A DNA stretch of 46,233 nt from Candidatus Zambryskiibacteriota bacterium (GTDB lineage: Bacteria; Patescibacteriota; Minisyncoccia; Phycocordibacterales; DATDWN01), in assembly GCA_023267045.1 (NCBI GenBank), contig JAHFOB010000008.1, positions 1-46,233 of the forward strand. Direction: 5' to 3'. Under the pieces are notes generated by a model. That model was not told the DNA's origin, ran no database searches, and saw only the letters and a program-made list of their open reading frames with translations. Positions 36,115 through 45,829 of the stretch are shown here, piece after piece (positions within the stretch are counted from its first letter, which is position 1; each line of letters opens with the position of its first letter). A program made the position numbers and the translations under genes.

Positions 36115-36789
36115 TCACTTTAAACCTGATAATGCTCTGAACACTTCTTCGGGATTATCACTGTTTAAAATTTCACTTCCAGAAATAAGTTTGTTTGCGC
36201 CAGCTTTTACAAGAGTTTCTGCCGTTTCTTCCGTTACTCCAATATCAATTGCAATTATACGCTCTGGATAGAGCTTTCGCAATTTTTCTATTTGCTCTAT
36301 TGCCTTTTCATCAAGCGACACTCCATGTTTTCCAATATCATCAGAGCCCATAACTTGAATAAAATCTATTTGGGAAATAAAAGGCTCAAGCCTAGATATA
36401 TCTGTGCTTGGTTTTATTGCTAGACCAACCGAAACACTAGCTTCTCGACAAATATCAATGATTTTTTGAAAATCATTCGTTGCTTCTACATGGGCGACAA
36501 TAGCCGAGACAGCTGTATTTATCCAATCCCCCACAACAGTTTCTGGATTTTTGACCATCAGGTGAACTTCTATTTCAACATCTTCCCATTTTGGCCAGCC
36601 AATTTCCTGTGTTTTTAATTGCTGAAAAAATTCTGTATCTTGGCCATTATACGGCCATGTTCTCGTGGGTGTAAAAATACCATCAGAAATATCTACTTGA
36701 ATAAGCTTTGCAAATCTGGCAACTTTTTTTATTTCTTCTTCTAGTTGCTCTTTGTTTTGTGGAATTATAGCTGGAACTACTTTAATCAT
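36115..36789 (-). CDS. ribulose-phosphate 3-epimerase family protein
   Basis: QVDISDGIFTPTRTWP, VEVHLMVKNPE-like, IDIGVTEETAETLVKAGANKLISGSEI. Confidence 0.8.
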   Translation of the reverse strand: MIKVVPAIIPQNKEQLEEEIKKVARFAKLIQVDISDGIFTPTRTWPYNGQDTEFFQQLKTQEIGWPKWEDVEIEVHLMVKNPETVVGDWINTAVSAIVAHVEATNDFQKIIDICREASVSVGLAIKPSTDISRLEPFISQIDFIQVMGSDDIGKHGVSLDEKAIEQIEKLRKLYPERIIAIDIGVTEETAETLVKAGANKLISGSEILNSDNPEEVFRALSGLK

Positions 36790-37228
36790 ATTGTTCTATT
36801 TTTTTAATTCTCCGTATGTGCCGTTCGTCTCCTGAAAACTTCGTATGAAGGAAAAGATCGAGAGCACGGTGAGCTTCCTCGGTAGCAAGAAACGATGCGC
36901 CGAAAGAAATCATGTTCGCATTATCATGTTCTCGAGCAAGGGTGATCATGTGTTTTGGTCCACCGTAGAAAACAGCACAACGTACGCGAGCGAACCTATT
37001 TGCAACCATCGCCTCCCCTTGTCCGTTTTTACCGATAATAACTCCAACGACACCGGAATCTTCTGAAACTTGTTTTGCAACAATGGAAACGTAGTCGGGA
37101 TAGTCATCGTCGTGGACATACTCTTTTGGTCCACAATCATACACTTCATGCCCCTCACCTACGAGATATGAAATTAAATCTCTTTTCATTTCAAATCCAG
37201 CATGATCTGAACCAATATATATTTTCAT
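36782..37228 (-). CDS. rpiB: ribose 5-phosphate isomerase B (RpiB/LacAB family)
   Basis: MKIYIGSDHAGFEMKRDLISYL, YDCGP, NANMISFGA. Confidence 0.92.
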   Translation of the reverse strand: MKIYIGSDHAGFEMKRDLISYLVGEGHEVYDCGPKEYVHDDDYPDYVSIVAKQVSEDSGVVGVIIGKNGQGEAMVANRFARVRCAVFYGGPKHMITLAREHDNANMISFGASFLATEEAHRALDLFLHTKFSGDERHIRRIKKIEQYD

Positions 37229-37292
37229 CCGTTATATTATAGCATCAGTCTACTGGACACTGAAACTCCTTTTCAATAAATTTTTATACCCG

Positions 37293-37315
37293 TAGTGGAC
37301 ACTCGATGTCCACTA
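37293..37315. repeat. REP-like palindrome with ACATCG core, intergenic
   Basis: TAGTGGACACTCGATGTCCACTA. Confidence 0.65.
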
Positions 37316-37342
37316 TTCCATGTTCTGATAATATTAGAAATA

Positions 37343-37978
37343 CTACTTAGTGAATTTAAAAGAATTAGCAATGGTTACTAATGTAGGATTATTAGCAATA
37401 GAAGACCCACATGAATAAATACCCTCTAATTCATATAAATAGCCTTTATTTACAGCCCACAAACCAAAAGGACAATTGGAAGAGCTATTATAAATTCCCA
37501 CGGCAGATATATTGTTCGGAAGACCAACAGTCTTAACTACTGTGTCGCTAGAACCTGGATCTTGTGCTACTTGATTTTTTTTAGCCATATAGAATTCTTG
37601 AGTAGTTTTGAAGGTAGTTGGAGAAACTAGAACCGTTACTGAGCCAATGACTTCATTGCTGAAACCATTTTTAGTTATATCAATAAATTCAAAACCAACT
37701 TGATCTTTTCCATTTACACCACTTCTTGGTTCCATACTAAAAGTATCCGGAAGTAATACCGAAAAACCGTACTGGTCGTTTATATAATCATTCCAGCTGT
37801 TGATTGGCCTAGGAGTTGCTAGTGTCAATTCCAAAGATTGTCTCTTAGATTCTCTATTGCTCTGCTCCCGATAAGAAAGAGTGGCAAATAACCCAGAAGT
37901 GAGGGCGAATACAACTATAATCACGCCGACTACGAAGGCTATACTTGGTGGCTGGGTTTGTTGTAAAGAATTTTCCAT
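37343..37978 (-). CDS. membrane-anchored hypothetical protein
   Basis: ORF; N-terminal TM (SIAFVVGVIIVVFALTSGLFATL). Confidence 0.55.
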   Translation of the reverse strand: MENSLQQTQPPSIAFVVGVIIVVFALTSGLFATLSYREQSNRESKRQSLELTLATPRPINSWNDYINDQYGFSVLLPDTFSMEPRSGVNGKDQVGFEFIDITKNGFSNEVIGSVTVLVSPTTFKTTQEFYMAKKNQVAQDPGSSDTVVKTVGLPNNISAVGIYNSSSNCPFGLWAVNKGYLYELEGIYSCGSSIANNPTLVTIANSFKFTK

Positions 37979-37981
37979 ATA

Positions 37982-38347
37982 TTAAAAACAAATTAAACCC
38001 GGCGTGCAGCCTGACATTATAAGCGAAGTAACTAAAACCGCCAAAGGTATAGTATTTAGAATTAGAGCACAAAAAGACCAATAGATATTTTCTCTACCTT
38101 GTGTAATATTTTTAACATTCAATATGATGAAGAATATGAAAATAATAATTGGGAAGAAACTCATGACAGAAACAATGAAACCCGGTGCCCATAAAAACAA
38201 AGCGAGTGTATTATTACTATGTATGAAATCATTTAAATTGGGAAATATAAAGTACAAAAAGTCAAGTATTCCAAATATTAGAGTGAAGTATCCTCCCCAA
38301 ATAGTCGATATGATTGATAAAATCGTATTGAAATGATTTCTGTTCAT
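37982..38347 (-). CDS. multi-TM hypothetical protein
   Basis: ORF, three hydrophobic segments, adjacent to gap. Confidence 0.5.
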   Translation of the reverse strand: MNRNHFNTILSIISTIWGGYFTLIFGILDFLYFIFPNLNDFIHSNNTLALFLWAPGFIVSVMSFFPIIIFIFFIILNVKNITQGRENIYWSFCALILNTIPLAVLVTSLIMSGCTPGLICF

Positions 38348-38348
38348 C

Positions 38349-39377
38349 TTATTTTATAGTATTTCCTGTCTTAATTACATGATCTATCAAAGTGTAGGTA
38401 TACCCAGCTTCATTGTCATACCACGCCATCACTTTGACCAAATTTCCCCCAACCACACGAGTCATTTTAAGATCAGCAATAGAACCAAAGTGGCTTCCTA
38501 AAATATCTGAAGAAACGAGTTCCTCATCAGTTGCAGAGAAAATATTTTGCCATCGTGCATCTTTTGCTGCTTTTCGTAAAATCTCGTTTACTTCTTCTGC
38601 CGAAGTATTTTTCTTTGAAATAAAACTAACATCAACGATTGACCCTGCTGGGACTGGCACGCGAATAGAAATTCCGTCAAACAATCCTTCCAGTTTTGGA
38701 AATGCTTTTGTTACTGCAATAGCCGCACCGGTTGAACTTGGCACGATATTTTGTGCTGCGGCACGTCCCTCTCGCAAATCTTTCTTGCTAGGACCGTCAA
38801 CAAGCGCTTGGGAAGAAGTATATCCATGCACAGTGTTCAGTATTGCTTTTTCAATTCCCAAATTTTCATCCAAAATAGCGATGAGGGGCGATGCAGCGTT
38901 TGTGGTACATGATGCGTTCGAGGTAACATCACACGTACCAAACTTTTCTTCGTTTACGCCCATGAGAATTGTCTCACCAATTCCCTCTCCTTTTGCAGGA
39001 GCTGTTATGACCACTTTTTTGGCCCCAGATTGTATGTGCACACTTGCTTTATCAAATGCAGTAAAAAGTCCTGTAGCCTCAACCACAACGTCAATATCTA
39101 GGTCTTTCCACGGAAGCTTTGTAGCATCTTTTTCAGAAATAAATCTAACTTTTCTGTCATCAATAACTAGATCACTTCCAGAAACAGAAATATCATGCTT
39201 CCAAGTTTTGTAAACAGTGTCGTACTTGAGCAAATACGCCATGTTTTCGATATTTCCCAAGTCATTGACAGCAACGACCTCTAGCTCTGGTCTATCCCAA
39301 GACTCTTTCAAAAAGGCACGACCAATTCTACCGAAACCGTTTATAGCAACTTTAATCCCGTTAGAGTTTTTACTCAT
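38349..39377 (-). CDS. gap: glyceraldehyde-3-phosphate dehydrogenase
   Basis: VAINGFGRIGRAFL, SNASCTTNAASPLI, WYDNEAGYTYTLIDHV. Confidence 0.96.
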   Translation of the reverse strand: MSKNSNGIKVAINGFGRIGRAFLKESWDRPELEVVAVNDLGNIENMAYLLKYDTVYKTWKHDISVSGSDLVIDDRKVRFISEKDATKLPWKDLDIDVVVEATGLFTAFDKASVHIQSGAKKVVITAPAKGEGIGETILMGVNEEKFGTCDVTSNASCTTNAASPLIAILDENLGIEKAILNTVHGYTSSQALVDGPSKKDLREGRAAAQNIVPSSTGAAIAVTKAFPKLEGLFDGISIRVPVPAGSIVDVSFISKKNTSAEEVNEILRKAAKDARWQNIFSATDEELVSSDILGSHFGSIADLKMTRVVGGNLVKVMAWYDNEAGYTYTLIDHVIKTGNTIK

Positions 39378-39547
39378 ATATTTTAAAAAGAAAATTTATT
39401 ATTAAATAATATTATCTATAGTCACCCCTTTAACATTAAGTAAAACTCTAACGGGATTAATTTTTTTCATATTTGAATTATACCAAACAGATAATAAAAA
39501 CGAAAACGACCCGAGTGGCTTGGTAGCCAACTCGAGCCGTTGAGACT

Positions 39548-39709
39548 TTATTGCACCCCCCAGAAAATCACGATAAGGACCACTGCGGTCATCACGATCG
39601 ACGGAGTCCGCAGCTGCTTCTTGCCCAAGCCAGGCGCATTTGGCCAAAGAGCCTCGAACATCAAAAAAAGAACAAGGAACGACTGAAGTGCTGTCAGAAG
39701 TGTTGTCAT
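39548..39709 (-). CDS. small membrane protein (53 aa), below the ORF-track cutoff
   Basis: AAAGGAG SD; MTTLLTALQSFLVLFLMFEALWPNAPGLGKKQLRTPSIVMTAVVLIVIFWGVQ*. Confidence 0.6.
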   Translation of the reverse strand: MTTLLTALQSFLVLFLMFEALWPNAPGLGKKQLRTPSIVMTAVVLIVIFWGVQ

Positions 39710-39755
39710 CTGAAACTCCTTTGGTCAGCCTAATGCCGACCCCATATCCGTACCT

Positions 39756-39784
39756 ATTATACACCTTGTTATATGATTTGTCAA
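39756..39784 (-). promoter_or_regulatory. perfect-consensus sigma70-type promoter
   Basis: TTGACA-17-TATAAT upstream of 39548-39709. Confidence 0.75.
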
Positions 39785-39840
39785 TAGTAGTAAAAATACC
39801 TTAAAATAAGGAGTTTTTAGACAAGATAAAACACCATCTC

Positions 39841-39962
39841 GAACTTCCAGATTTGAGACAAGGTCGCGTATAAAATTTAAAAATAATTCGAGCCTTAGTT
39901 AGCGCTAAGGTGAGAAGTATTTTTAAATTTTAGACGATGAGATTGGCCAAATCTGGGGGTTC
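39841..39962. repeat. Long palindrome H (family 3), abuts nrdB stop codon
   Basis: GAACTTCCAGATTTG/CAAATCTGGGGGTTC; TAAAATTTAAAAATA/TATTTTTAAATTTTA; CCTTAG-TTAGCG-CTAAGG. Confidence 0.85.
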
Positions 39963-40987
39963 TATTCAGCAAAAGGAGGTATCGTATCGTCTTTTTTCTT
40001 AGTATTCTCACTAGCATGACTATCCACCTCGTAGCTGGTATTCTGCTGTTCAAAAAAGTTCACCAGTTCAAAGACGTCTGTGGCTGTGGACATCCACTTT
40101 GCTGGATTTGTAACGTTGTAATATTTTGGCATTCCTAGTTCAGCAAGTCGTCTATCAGCAACGTATTGTACGTATTGGTTCACATAATCAGCGTTAAGTC
40201 CCAAAATTCCATTTGGAAACAAGTCTTTGTTGTAGTTAACTTCCAAATCAACACCCTCAATAATAATATTTCTGATTTCTGTGGCAAATTCTTCTGTAAG
40301 TAGTTCTGCGTTTTCTTCCAAAATGTTGTGAATAAGATTTATACCAAACTTTAGGTGGAGAGATTCGTCGCGAAGTACCCAGTTAATCATTGAGCCAAAA
40401 TTTCGAAGCTGATTTCTCTGACGGAAAGAAAGGGCAACCATAAAACCAGAGTAAAACCATATTCCCTCCATCACTAGGTTTGTGGCAACCATATTTCGGA
40501 TAAAATCTTTTTTACCGTCGATACTAGAAATATCTAGTTTATCTTCGGTCATACGAGTCAAATATTTGTTTATGTAAGCTTCCTTGGCAATCATCGAAGG
40601 AACTTCTAGGTGAGTACTGAAAACTGTCTCGCGATCAAAAGGAAAAGTTTCTAGAACATATTCAAAAGCCACGCAGTGGTTTGCCTCTTCCCACATAACT
40701 TTTGCCAAATATAGATGACATTCTGGCGATTTCAAATACGGATACATACCTAGAGCAATCGAGCGATTTACAATAAGCTCTGCTGGGTTGAAAAAAGCCA
40801 TCAGAAACTTCACTGCATGCCTTTCATCTTCTGTCATTTTTTCAAAGTCTTCGAGATCTTCTTTCAAAGCAATCTCGTGAGGAAACCACGTATTTCTGAC
40901 GGCTTGGTTGTATAGGTCATATGCCCACTTATAATTAAGGGGATGGAGATTCATGTCCGTAGGTGACGGTTTTCCAATGAGGGTCAT
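39962..40987 (-). CDS. nrdB: class I ribonucleotide reductase R2, class Ic-like
   Basis: WEEANHCVAFEYVLE, MEGIWFYSGF, RDESLHLKFGINLI. Confidence 0.92.
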   Translation of the reverse strand: MTLIGKPSPTDMNLHPLNYKWAYDLYNQAVRNTWFPHEIALKEDLEDFEKMTEDERHAVKFLMAFFNPAELIVNRSIALGMYPYLKSPECHLYLAKVMWEEANHCVAFEYVLETFPFDRETVFSTHLEVPSMIAKEAYINKYLTRMTEDKLDISSIDGKKDFIRNMVATNLVMEGIWFYSGFMVALSFRQRNQLRNFGSMINWVLRDESLHLKFGINLIHNILEENAELLTEEFATEIRNIIIEGVDLEVNYNKDLFPNGILGLNADYVNQYVQYVADRRLAELGMPKYYNVTNPAKWMSTATDVFELVNFFEQQNTSYEVDSHASENTKKKDDTIPPFAE

Positions 40988-41111
40988 GATTTTGTTATTA
41001 AAATAATTTTTAATTTTTGAATTTTTAATTTTATAAATAAATACAAATTTCTAATGTTTAAAAATTAAAGCATTAGAAATTATTTAAAAATTATAAAATT
41101 ACAAAATTCTG

Positions 41112-43853
41112 CTACTGGCACGAAATGCACACATTATTTTCATCATCCGCCGGATTCTCTGGGCCCATACCAGCGCTGACATTTAAACTGTTTAGTGAAG
41201 TATACTCGTTTCTTTCTTCTTTTGCTACAAGAGCTTCTTCTTTTTTGACTGGTTCTGGAACTGTAATCATAACTGGAGCTGGACTTTGGACTCTAATGGT
41301 TGATTCAACTGGTTTTGGTGTAGGAACTTCTTCCATTATTTCCTGTATAACCGGCGCAGAAGCTATAACTGGAACTGGCTTGGAAATAATGGGAGCAACA
41401 GGAATAGCCACTGGTGTCATGTCCAGAGATTTCTGAAGTGGCGCAGAGAAAGCTGGAGATTTGCTGAAATTCAAAACACCGAAACCAACTTTTCCTATCT
41501 TTTGAGCTTTGTTTACGTTTGTTGTCGACTGTTCTGCTGTATGGCGAGGCTTCATATGTAAATAGTATGTCGTCTTTACACCTTTTTCCCACGCAGTATT
41601 GTAAATCTTCATTGTCTCATCAACATCGCGAGTTTCTAGATACATATTTCGTGACAGAGCTTGATCAATCCATTTTTGTGCGCGAGCGGCGACCTCAATC
41701 ACTGCATAAGGTGATGTACTGAAAGATGTTTTGTAAATATCTTTTATGTGCTGTGGAATGCCAGCAATTTCTGAAATATCACCCTGGTATTCTATTATGA
41801 GATCCTTAACATTTTCCCAGATACCCATATTTTTCAAATCTTTGACCAAGTTATGATTAACATCCAAATATTTTCCAGAAATTTTATTGCGAGAAAATAC
41901 TTGAGCAAATCGCGCATCAATTCCCGGAGTAGTTGCCGCCAAAAGTCCAATGTTTGCGTTTGGTGCAACAGCCATCAGTGTGGCATTGCGAATTCCCTTT
42001 GCAACTTTCGCTCGCAAAATATCCCAATTTAGACCTTTGTGTTTACTTACTTTTGAAACAGTTAGTTCCCTACCACGATCTGCTTCAAGAGTTTTTATTG
42101 AGTCTATTGGTACTTTACCTTTTGACCACTCTGAACCGATAAAGTTTTTGTAACTTCCACGCTCTGCAGCGAGATTGGCGCTTTCATCTATTGCCATGTA
42201 AGAAATAAATTCAAATATTCTGTCGGCAAAATCCCAAGCGTGTTCGGAGTCGTAGGACATGCCGAGCTGTTCTATAGTGTCAGCAAAACCCATGACGCCA
42301 AGACCGATTGCTCTGTTTTCTCTGTCAGATTTTGCCGCCTCAGCAATAGGCAGGACATTTATGTCGATCAAATTGTCGAGCTGTCTGACAGCAAGTCGAA
42401 CAGACTCCTCTAGCCTCGCCCAACTGACTTCTTTGTTACGAATATGTGCAGAAAGATTGAGTGAAGCTAAATTACAAACAGCAACGTTCTCTCTGTTTTG
42501 TGGCAAACAAATCTCCGTACACAAGTTGCTCATGTGAATAGTACCTGTGTTGTTGTTTAGAGCACGGAGATTTATTGTGTCTTTCCATGTTAGCCACGGA
42601 TGTGATGTTGTTTGAAGAGAAACAAGAATTTGTCTGAACTGTTCTTTGGCTGGAACTTTTTTAAAGACACGCATTTTGCCTTCGTCTGCCATTTTTGCAT
42701 ATTCGGCATATCGATTTCCAAAAGCTTTTCCGTATAATTCATTTAAGTCTGGAACATCAATCGGATCAAACATGTACCAGTCCATGCCAGCATTTACACG
42801 ATTCATAAACTCATCTGATATAAAAACGGCTGTGTTTGCTGTACGCATGCGCATATAGTCATCACCAGCGTTCTGCTTCCACTCTAGAAATTCTGGGAAA
42901 TCCAAATGCCAATTTTCCATGTAGAAACAGAGTGCGCCCTTTTTCTTGCCACCTCTCTGTATGGCCCGAATAGCCGTGTCTATTATTTTGGCGAAAGGTG
43001 TCGGTCCTGTAGATGTTCCTCCACTAGATGAACGAAGTGGTGAGCCAGAGGCGCGAAGTTTGGTGAGTGACGCGCCAATACCACCAGAACCTTTTGAAAG
43101 AAGCATGACATCAGAGACGGATTTAGCAATATGTCCCATGTCATCGTGAATTTCTAGCAAGTAACAGTTTGAAAGTGCTGGATTTATTTTACCAGCAGAG
43201 AGATTTGTTGACCCACCAGCAATGTATTCATGTCGAGACATTCTTGCATAAAATTTTTGAGCCATTTCTGTAGGATTTTTCTCATTGTAGGAAAGTCCCA
43301 TGGCAATACGCATAAAAAAATACTGTGGAGTCTCCACTGGTCGCTGATCATTACTCTTCATCAAGTATCTGTTTATCAGTCCATCCAATCCTGCATACTG
43401 AAAAAGCTCATCACGTTCGATAGAAAGTGTATCAGCCAAAACTTGGAGATTAAACTTTTCTTTCATGTGTGGATGAAGTTTACCCGTTGCAACATTATCC
43501 AAAATAAAAGAAATAAAACTTGCCTTGTGTTTCAGAATAAAAACATTTATATCATCATCTGGTTCAAAATCACGAACGACATTACGATAAACCGTTTTCA
43601 AGAGCAATCTTTTTGCAACAATGTCATATTCTGTATCTTCTTTTATGTTCTGAACCGAAGCGTTGATCGTCGCCTGATCCATTTCGTCTGTAGTGATACC
43701 ATCGTAGAGAGTCAGAACTGTTTCTGTAGCGATTTGTGTTACTTTTGCTACTGGATCAAACAGTCCTCGCGTCGCTCTTTCAATAGAACGATTAATTTTG
43801 TCCGCATTGAACGGAACTTTTGTACCATCGTGTCTTGTTACATTGATAGGCAT
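41112..43853 (-). CDS. nrdA: class I ribonucleotide reductase R1
   Basis: N-term ATP-cone; GGIGASLTKLRASGSPLRSSSGG; C-terminal CISCQ. Confidence 0.95.
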   Translation of the reverse strand: MPINVTRHDGTKVPFNADKINRSIERATRGLFDPVAKVTQIATETVLTLYDGITTDEMDQATINASVQNIKEDTEYDIVAKRLLLKTVYRNVVRDFEPDDDINVFILKHKASFISFILDNVATGKLHPHMKEKFNLQVLADTLSIERDELFQYAGLDGLINRYLMKSNDQRPVETPQYFFMRIAMGLSYNEKNPTEMAQKFYARMSRHEYIAGGSTNLSAGKINPALSNCYLLEIHDDMGHIAKSVSDVMLLSKGSGGIGASLTKLRASGSPLRSSSGGTSTGPTPFAKIIDTAIRAIQRGGKKKGALCFYMENWHLDFPEFLEWKQNAGDDYMRMRTANTAVFISDEFMNRVNAGMDWYMFDPIDVPDLNELYGKAFGNRYAEYAKMADEGKMRVFKKVPAKEQFRQILVSLQTTSHPWLTWKDTINLRALNNNTGTIHMSNLCTEICLPQNRENVAVCNLASLNLSAHIRNKEVSWARLEESVRLAVRQLDNLIDINVLPIAEAAKSDRENRAIGLGVMGFADTIEQLGMSYDSEHAWDFADRIFEFISYMAIDESANLAAERGSYKNFIGSEWSKGKVPIDSIKTLEADRGRELTVSKVSKHKGLNWDILRAKVAKGIRNATLMAVAPNANIGLLAATTPGIDARFAQVFSRNKISGKYLDVNHNLVKDLKNMGIWENVKDLIIEYQGDISEIAGIPQHIKDIYKTSFSTSPYAVIEVAARAQKWIDQALSRNMYLETRDVDETMKIYNTAWEKGVKTTYYLHMKPRHTAEQSTTNVNKAQKIGKVGFGVLNFSKSPAFSAPLQKSLDMTPVAIPVAPIISKPVPVIASAPVIQEIMEEVPTPKPVESTIRVQSPAPVMITVPEPVKKEEALVAKEERNEYTSLNSLNVSAGMGPENPADDENNVCISCQ

Positions 43854-44101
43854 TTTCTTTTAGAACAAAATACTGAATTATTCTTCAATTTTATATAATT
43901 TATTCAATTTCGCCGAAAACTATGGAGAAATTGCTGAAAAATTATCAAAAATACTAAAAACTCGTCCTTTTATTGTACATCAAGTAGGCCATAAAACAAT
44001 GTGGATAAACATCATTCCAACACCAAGAAACAGTATCGTTTTTATGTAAAGAGTTGACGGCAAAAGCCTTTGGGTGTACACCCCTCCATGGAGATTTTCA
44101 G

Positions 44102-44557
44102 TTAATTTTTGACAAACTTTACTAGATCTCCAACATTCACATTTAGTTTCTGTGCTTTTCCAGCTGAAACCTCTAAAACATACAAGGAATTACTGCTCGG
44201 ATAAAATATTTTCGGATAAGTACTAGGTTGTAGACTGTTTTCAATATGAGTAATTCTAAAATTTGACCCGACCCAAATAATATCAATCGGAAATGTCATA
44301 TCTTTCATCCAAAAACCATATTTGTCTGGATTTTTAAAAATAAAAACCATTCCTTCATTACTACCCAGCGGTGTGTGACCAGAAAGACCTTTCTGTAAGA
44401 GATATTGCGTGTCGGCAACTTCCATAGAAAAAGTCTGACCCCCTAAAACAACTTTAGTCTTGTATGTTTTGTGCGAAAGAAAAAATATAATCACACCAAA
44501 AACAACTAAACAAAGTAAAATGTAACCAAATCTTTTAACAAGTCTGTGATGATGCAT
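44102..44557 (-). CDS. DUF192-family protein, membrane-anchored
   Basis: LLQKGLSGHTPLGSNEGMVFIFKNPDKYGFWMKDMTFPIDIIWV. Confidence 0.85.
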   Translation of the reverse strand: MHHHRLVKRFGYILLCLVVFGVIIFFLSHKTYKTKVVLGGQTFSMEVADTQYLLQKGLSGHTPLGSNEGMVFIFKNPDKYGFWMKDMTFPIDIIWVGSNFRITHIENSLQPSTYPKIFYPSSNSLYVLEVSAGKAQKLNVNVGDLVKFVKN

Positions 44558-44636
44558 ACTTTGATTATAACATGAGATTTTTGTGTAACAAAAAACACCC
44601 TTTCGGATGTTTTTTGTCAGTTAGACTGAACTTGTA

Positions 44637-44954
44637 TTACCAAGTTCGGCCACCGCGGTCGCTATTGCCGAAACCACCTCGTCCACCTTCTCGTGGAGCT
44701 CTAGGTTCCATTGGGCGAGCTTCATTTACTGTAAGCTTTCGTCCATCTAGTTCCTGACCATTCCACTTTGCGATTGCTTTTTCAGCATCTGCATCATTAG
44801 CCATTTCAACGAAACCGAATCCTTTTGATCGGCCTGTCATCTTGTCCATGATAATAGTAGCTGAAGTAACTTCACCTACTTGTGCGAAAGCATCTTTAAG
44901 TCCACCATCATTGGTAGAGTAAGAAATACCTCCAACATACAATTTCTTTGCCAT
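44637..44954 (-). CDS. RRM-family RNA-binding protein
   Basis: KLYVGGISYSTNDGGLKDAFAQVG..GRSKGFGFVEMAN; Gly/Arg-rich tail. Confidence 0.92.
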   Translation of the reverse strand: MAKKLYVGGISYSTNDGGLKDAFAQVGEVTSATIIMDKMTGRSKGFGFVEMANDADAEKAIAKWNGQELDGRKLTVNEARPMEPRAPREGGRGGFGNSDRGGRTW

Positions 44955-45051
44955 TCTATTTTTCTAGTCTTTATTTTAAACTGTAAGGCGACTAACTCTC
45001 TCCTTTTTCCAGCTTGCGCCTGAAAACCTACGAGATACTTACATTGCGACC

Positions 45052-45080
45052 ATTATACTCTACCTACCGAAACAAGTCAA
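45052..45080 (-). promoter_or_regulatory. promoter of the RRM gene (about 90-nt 5' UTR)
   Basis: TTGACT-17-TATAAT. Confidence 0.6.
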
Positions 45081-45085
45081 ATGTA

Positions 45086-45757
45086 TTATTGAACCGTCAC
45101 TTTTTGCATGGTGACCGGAGAAAGTGGCTTATCATTTGGCCCAGTTGGGACATTGGCTATTTTATCTACAACATCTTGTCCTGATACAACTTTTCCAAAA
45201 ATAGTGTAGAGATTTGGCAATGGATAATCAGCTGTCATTATGAAAAACTGACTGCCGTTTGTATTTGGACCAGAGTTTGCCATGGCCACTACACCTTTTT
45301 TGTAGCCAGCTTTATACGATGCGGTGTTTGGATCAAGTTCATCAGCAAATTTATACCCTGGACCACCGATTCCTATTCCCTGCGGATCACCACCTTGAAT
45401 CATAAAACCTTTTATTACCCGATGAAATATTAGTCCATTATAAAAACCCTTCTGTGTTAATGTTATAAAATTTTTAACCGTATTTGGTGCATCAGTGTCG
45501 TATGTTTCAAAAACTATTTTACCGTAATTTGTTTCTATTGTGATCATGTGTGTTATTTTTACTTGCCCTGAGTTTGTGGAAGGGTTGCCATTTGTAATAT
45601 TGTTTGCTGTTTCAGTTGTCGTCGCTAAATTTTCTTCTGTTCCGTATGAGTCTGTCGTAACAGAGTTACTTACCTCACTTTTATTGTCACGAAACAAATA
45701 ATAACCGAGAACCCCAATCACCACAACTACTAGTAAACTTAAAAGTATATTTCTCAT
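45086..45757 (-). CDS. cyclophilin-type peptidyl-prolyl isomerase, membrane-anchored
   Basis: NFITLTQKGFYNGLIFHRVIKGFMIQGGDPQGIGIGGPGYKFADE, NGSQFFIMTAD. Confidence 0.93.
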   Translation of the reverse strand: MRNILLSLLVVVVIGVLGYYLFRDNKSEVSNSVTTDSYGTEENLATTTETANNITNGNPSTNSGQVKITHMITIETNYGKIVFETYDTDAPNTVKNFITLTQKGFYNGLIFHRVIKGFMIQGGDPQGIGIGGPGYKFADELDPNTASYKAGYKKGVVAMANSGPNTNGSQFFIMTADYPLPNLYTIFGKVVSGQDVVDKIANVPTGPNDKPLSPVTMQKVTVQ

Positions 45758-45829
45758 CAGTTCATTATTTACTAAAAATTAAAAGGTGTCTAGTAAAATA
45801 TATTTGTTGTATTATAGTCTATATTATTT

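Noticed and set aside
43985-44085. Possible approximately 33-aa minus-strand membrane peptide (…LYIKTILFLGVGMMFIHIVLWPT)
   Set aside because: Start codon and SD unclear; too short to support.
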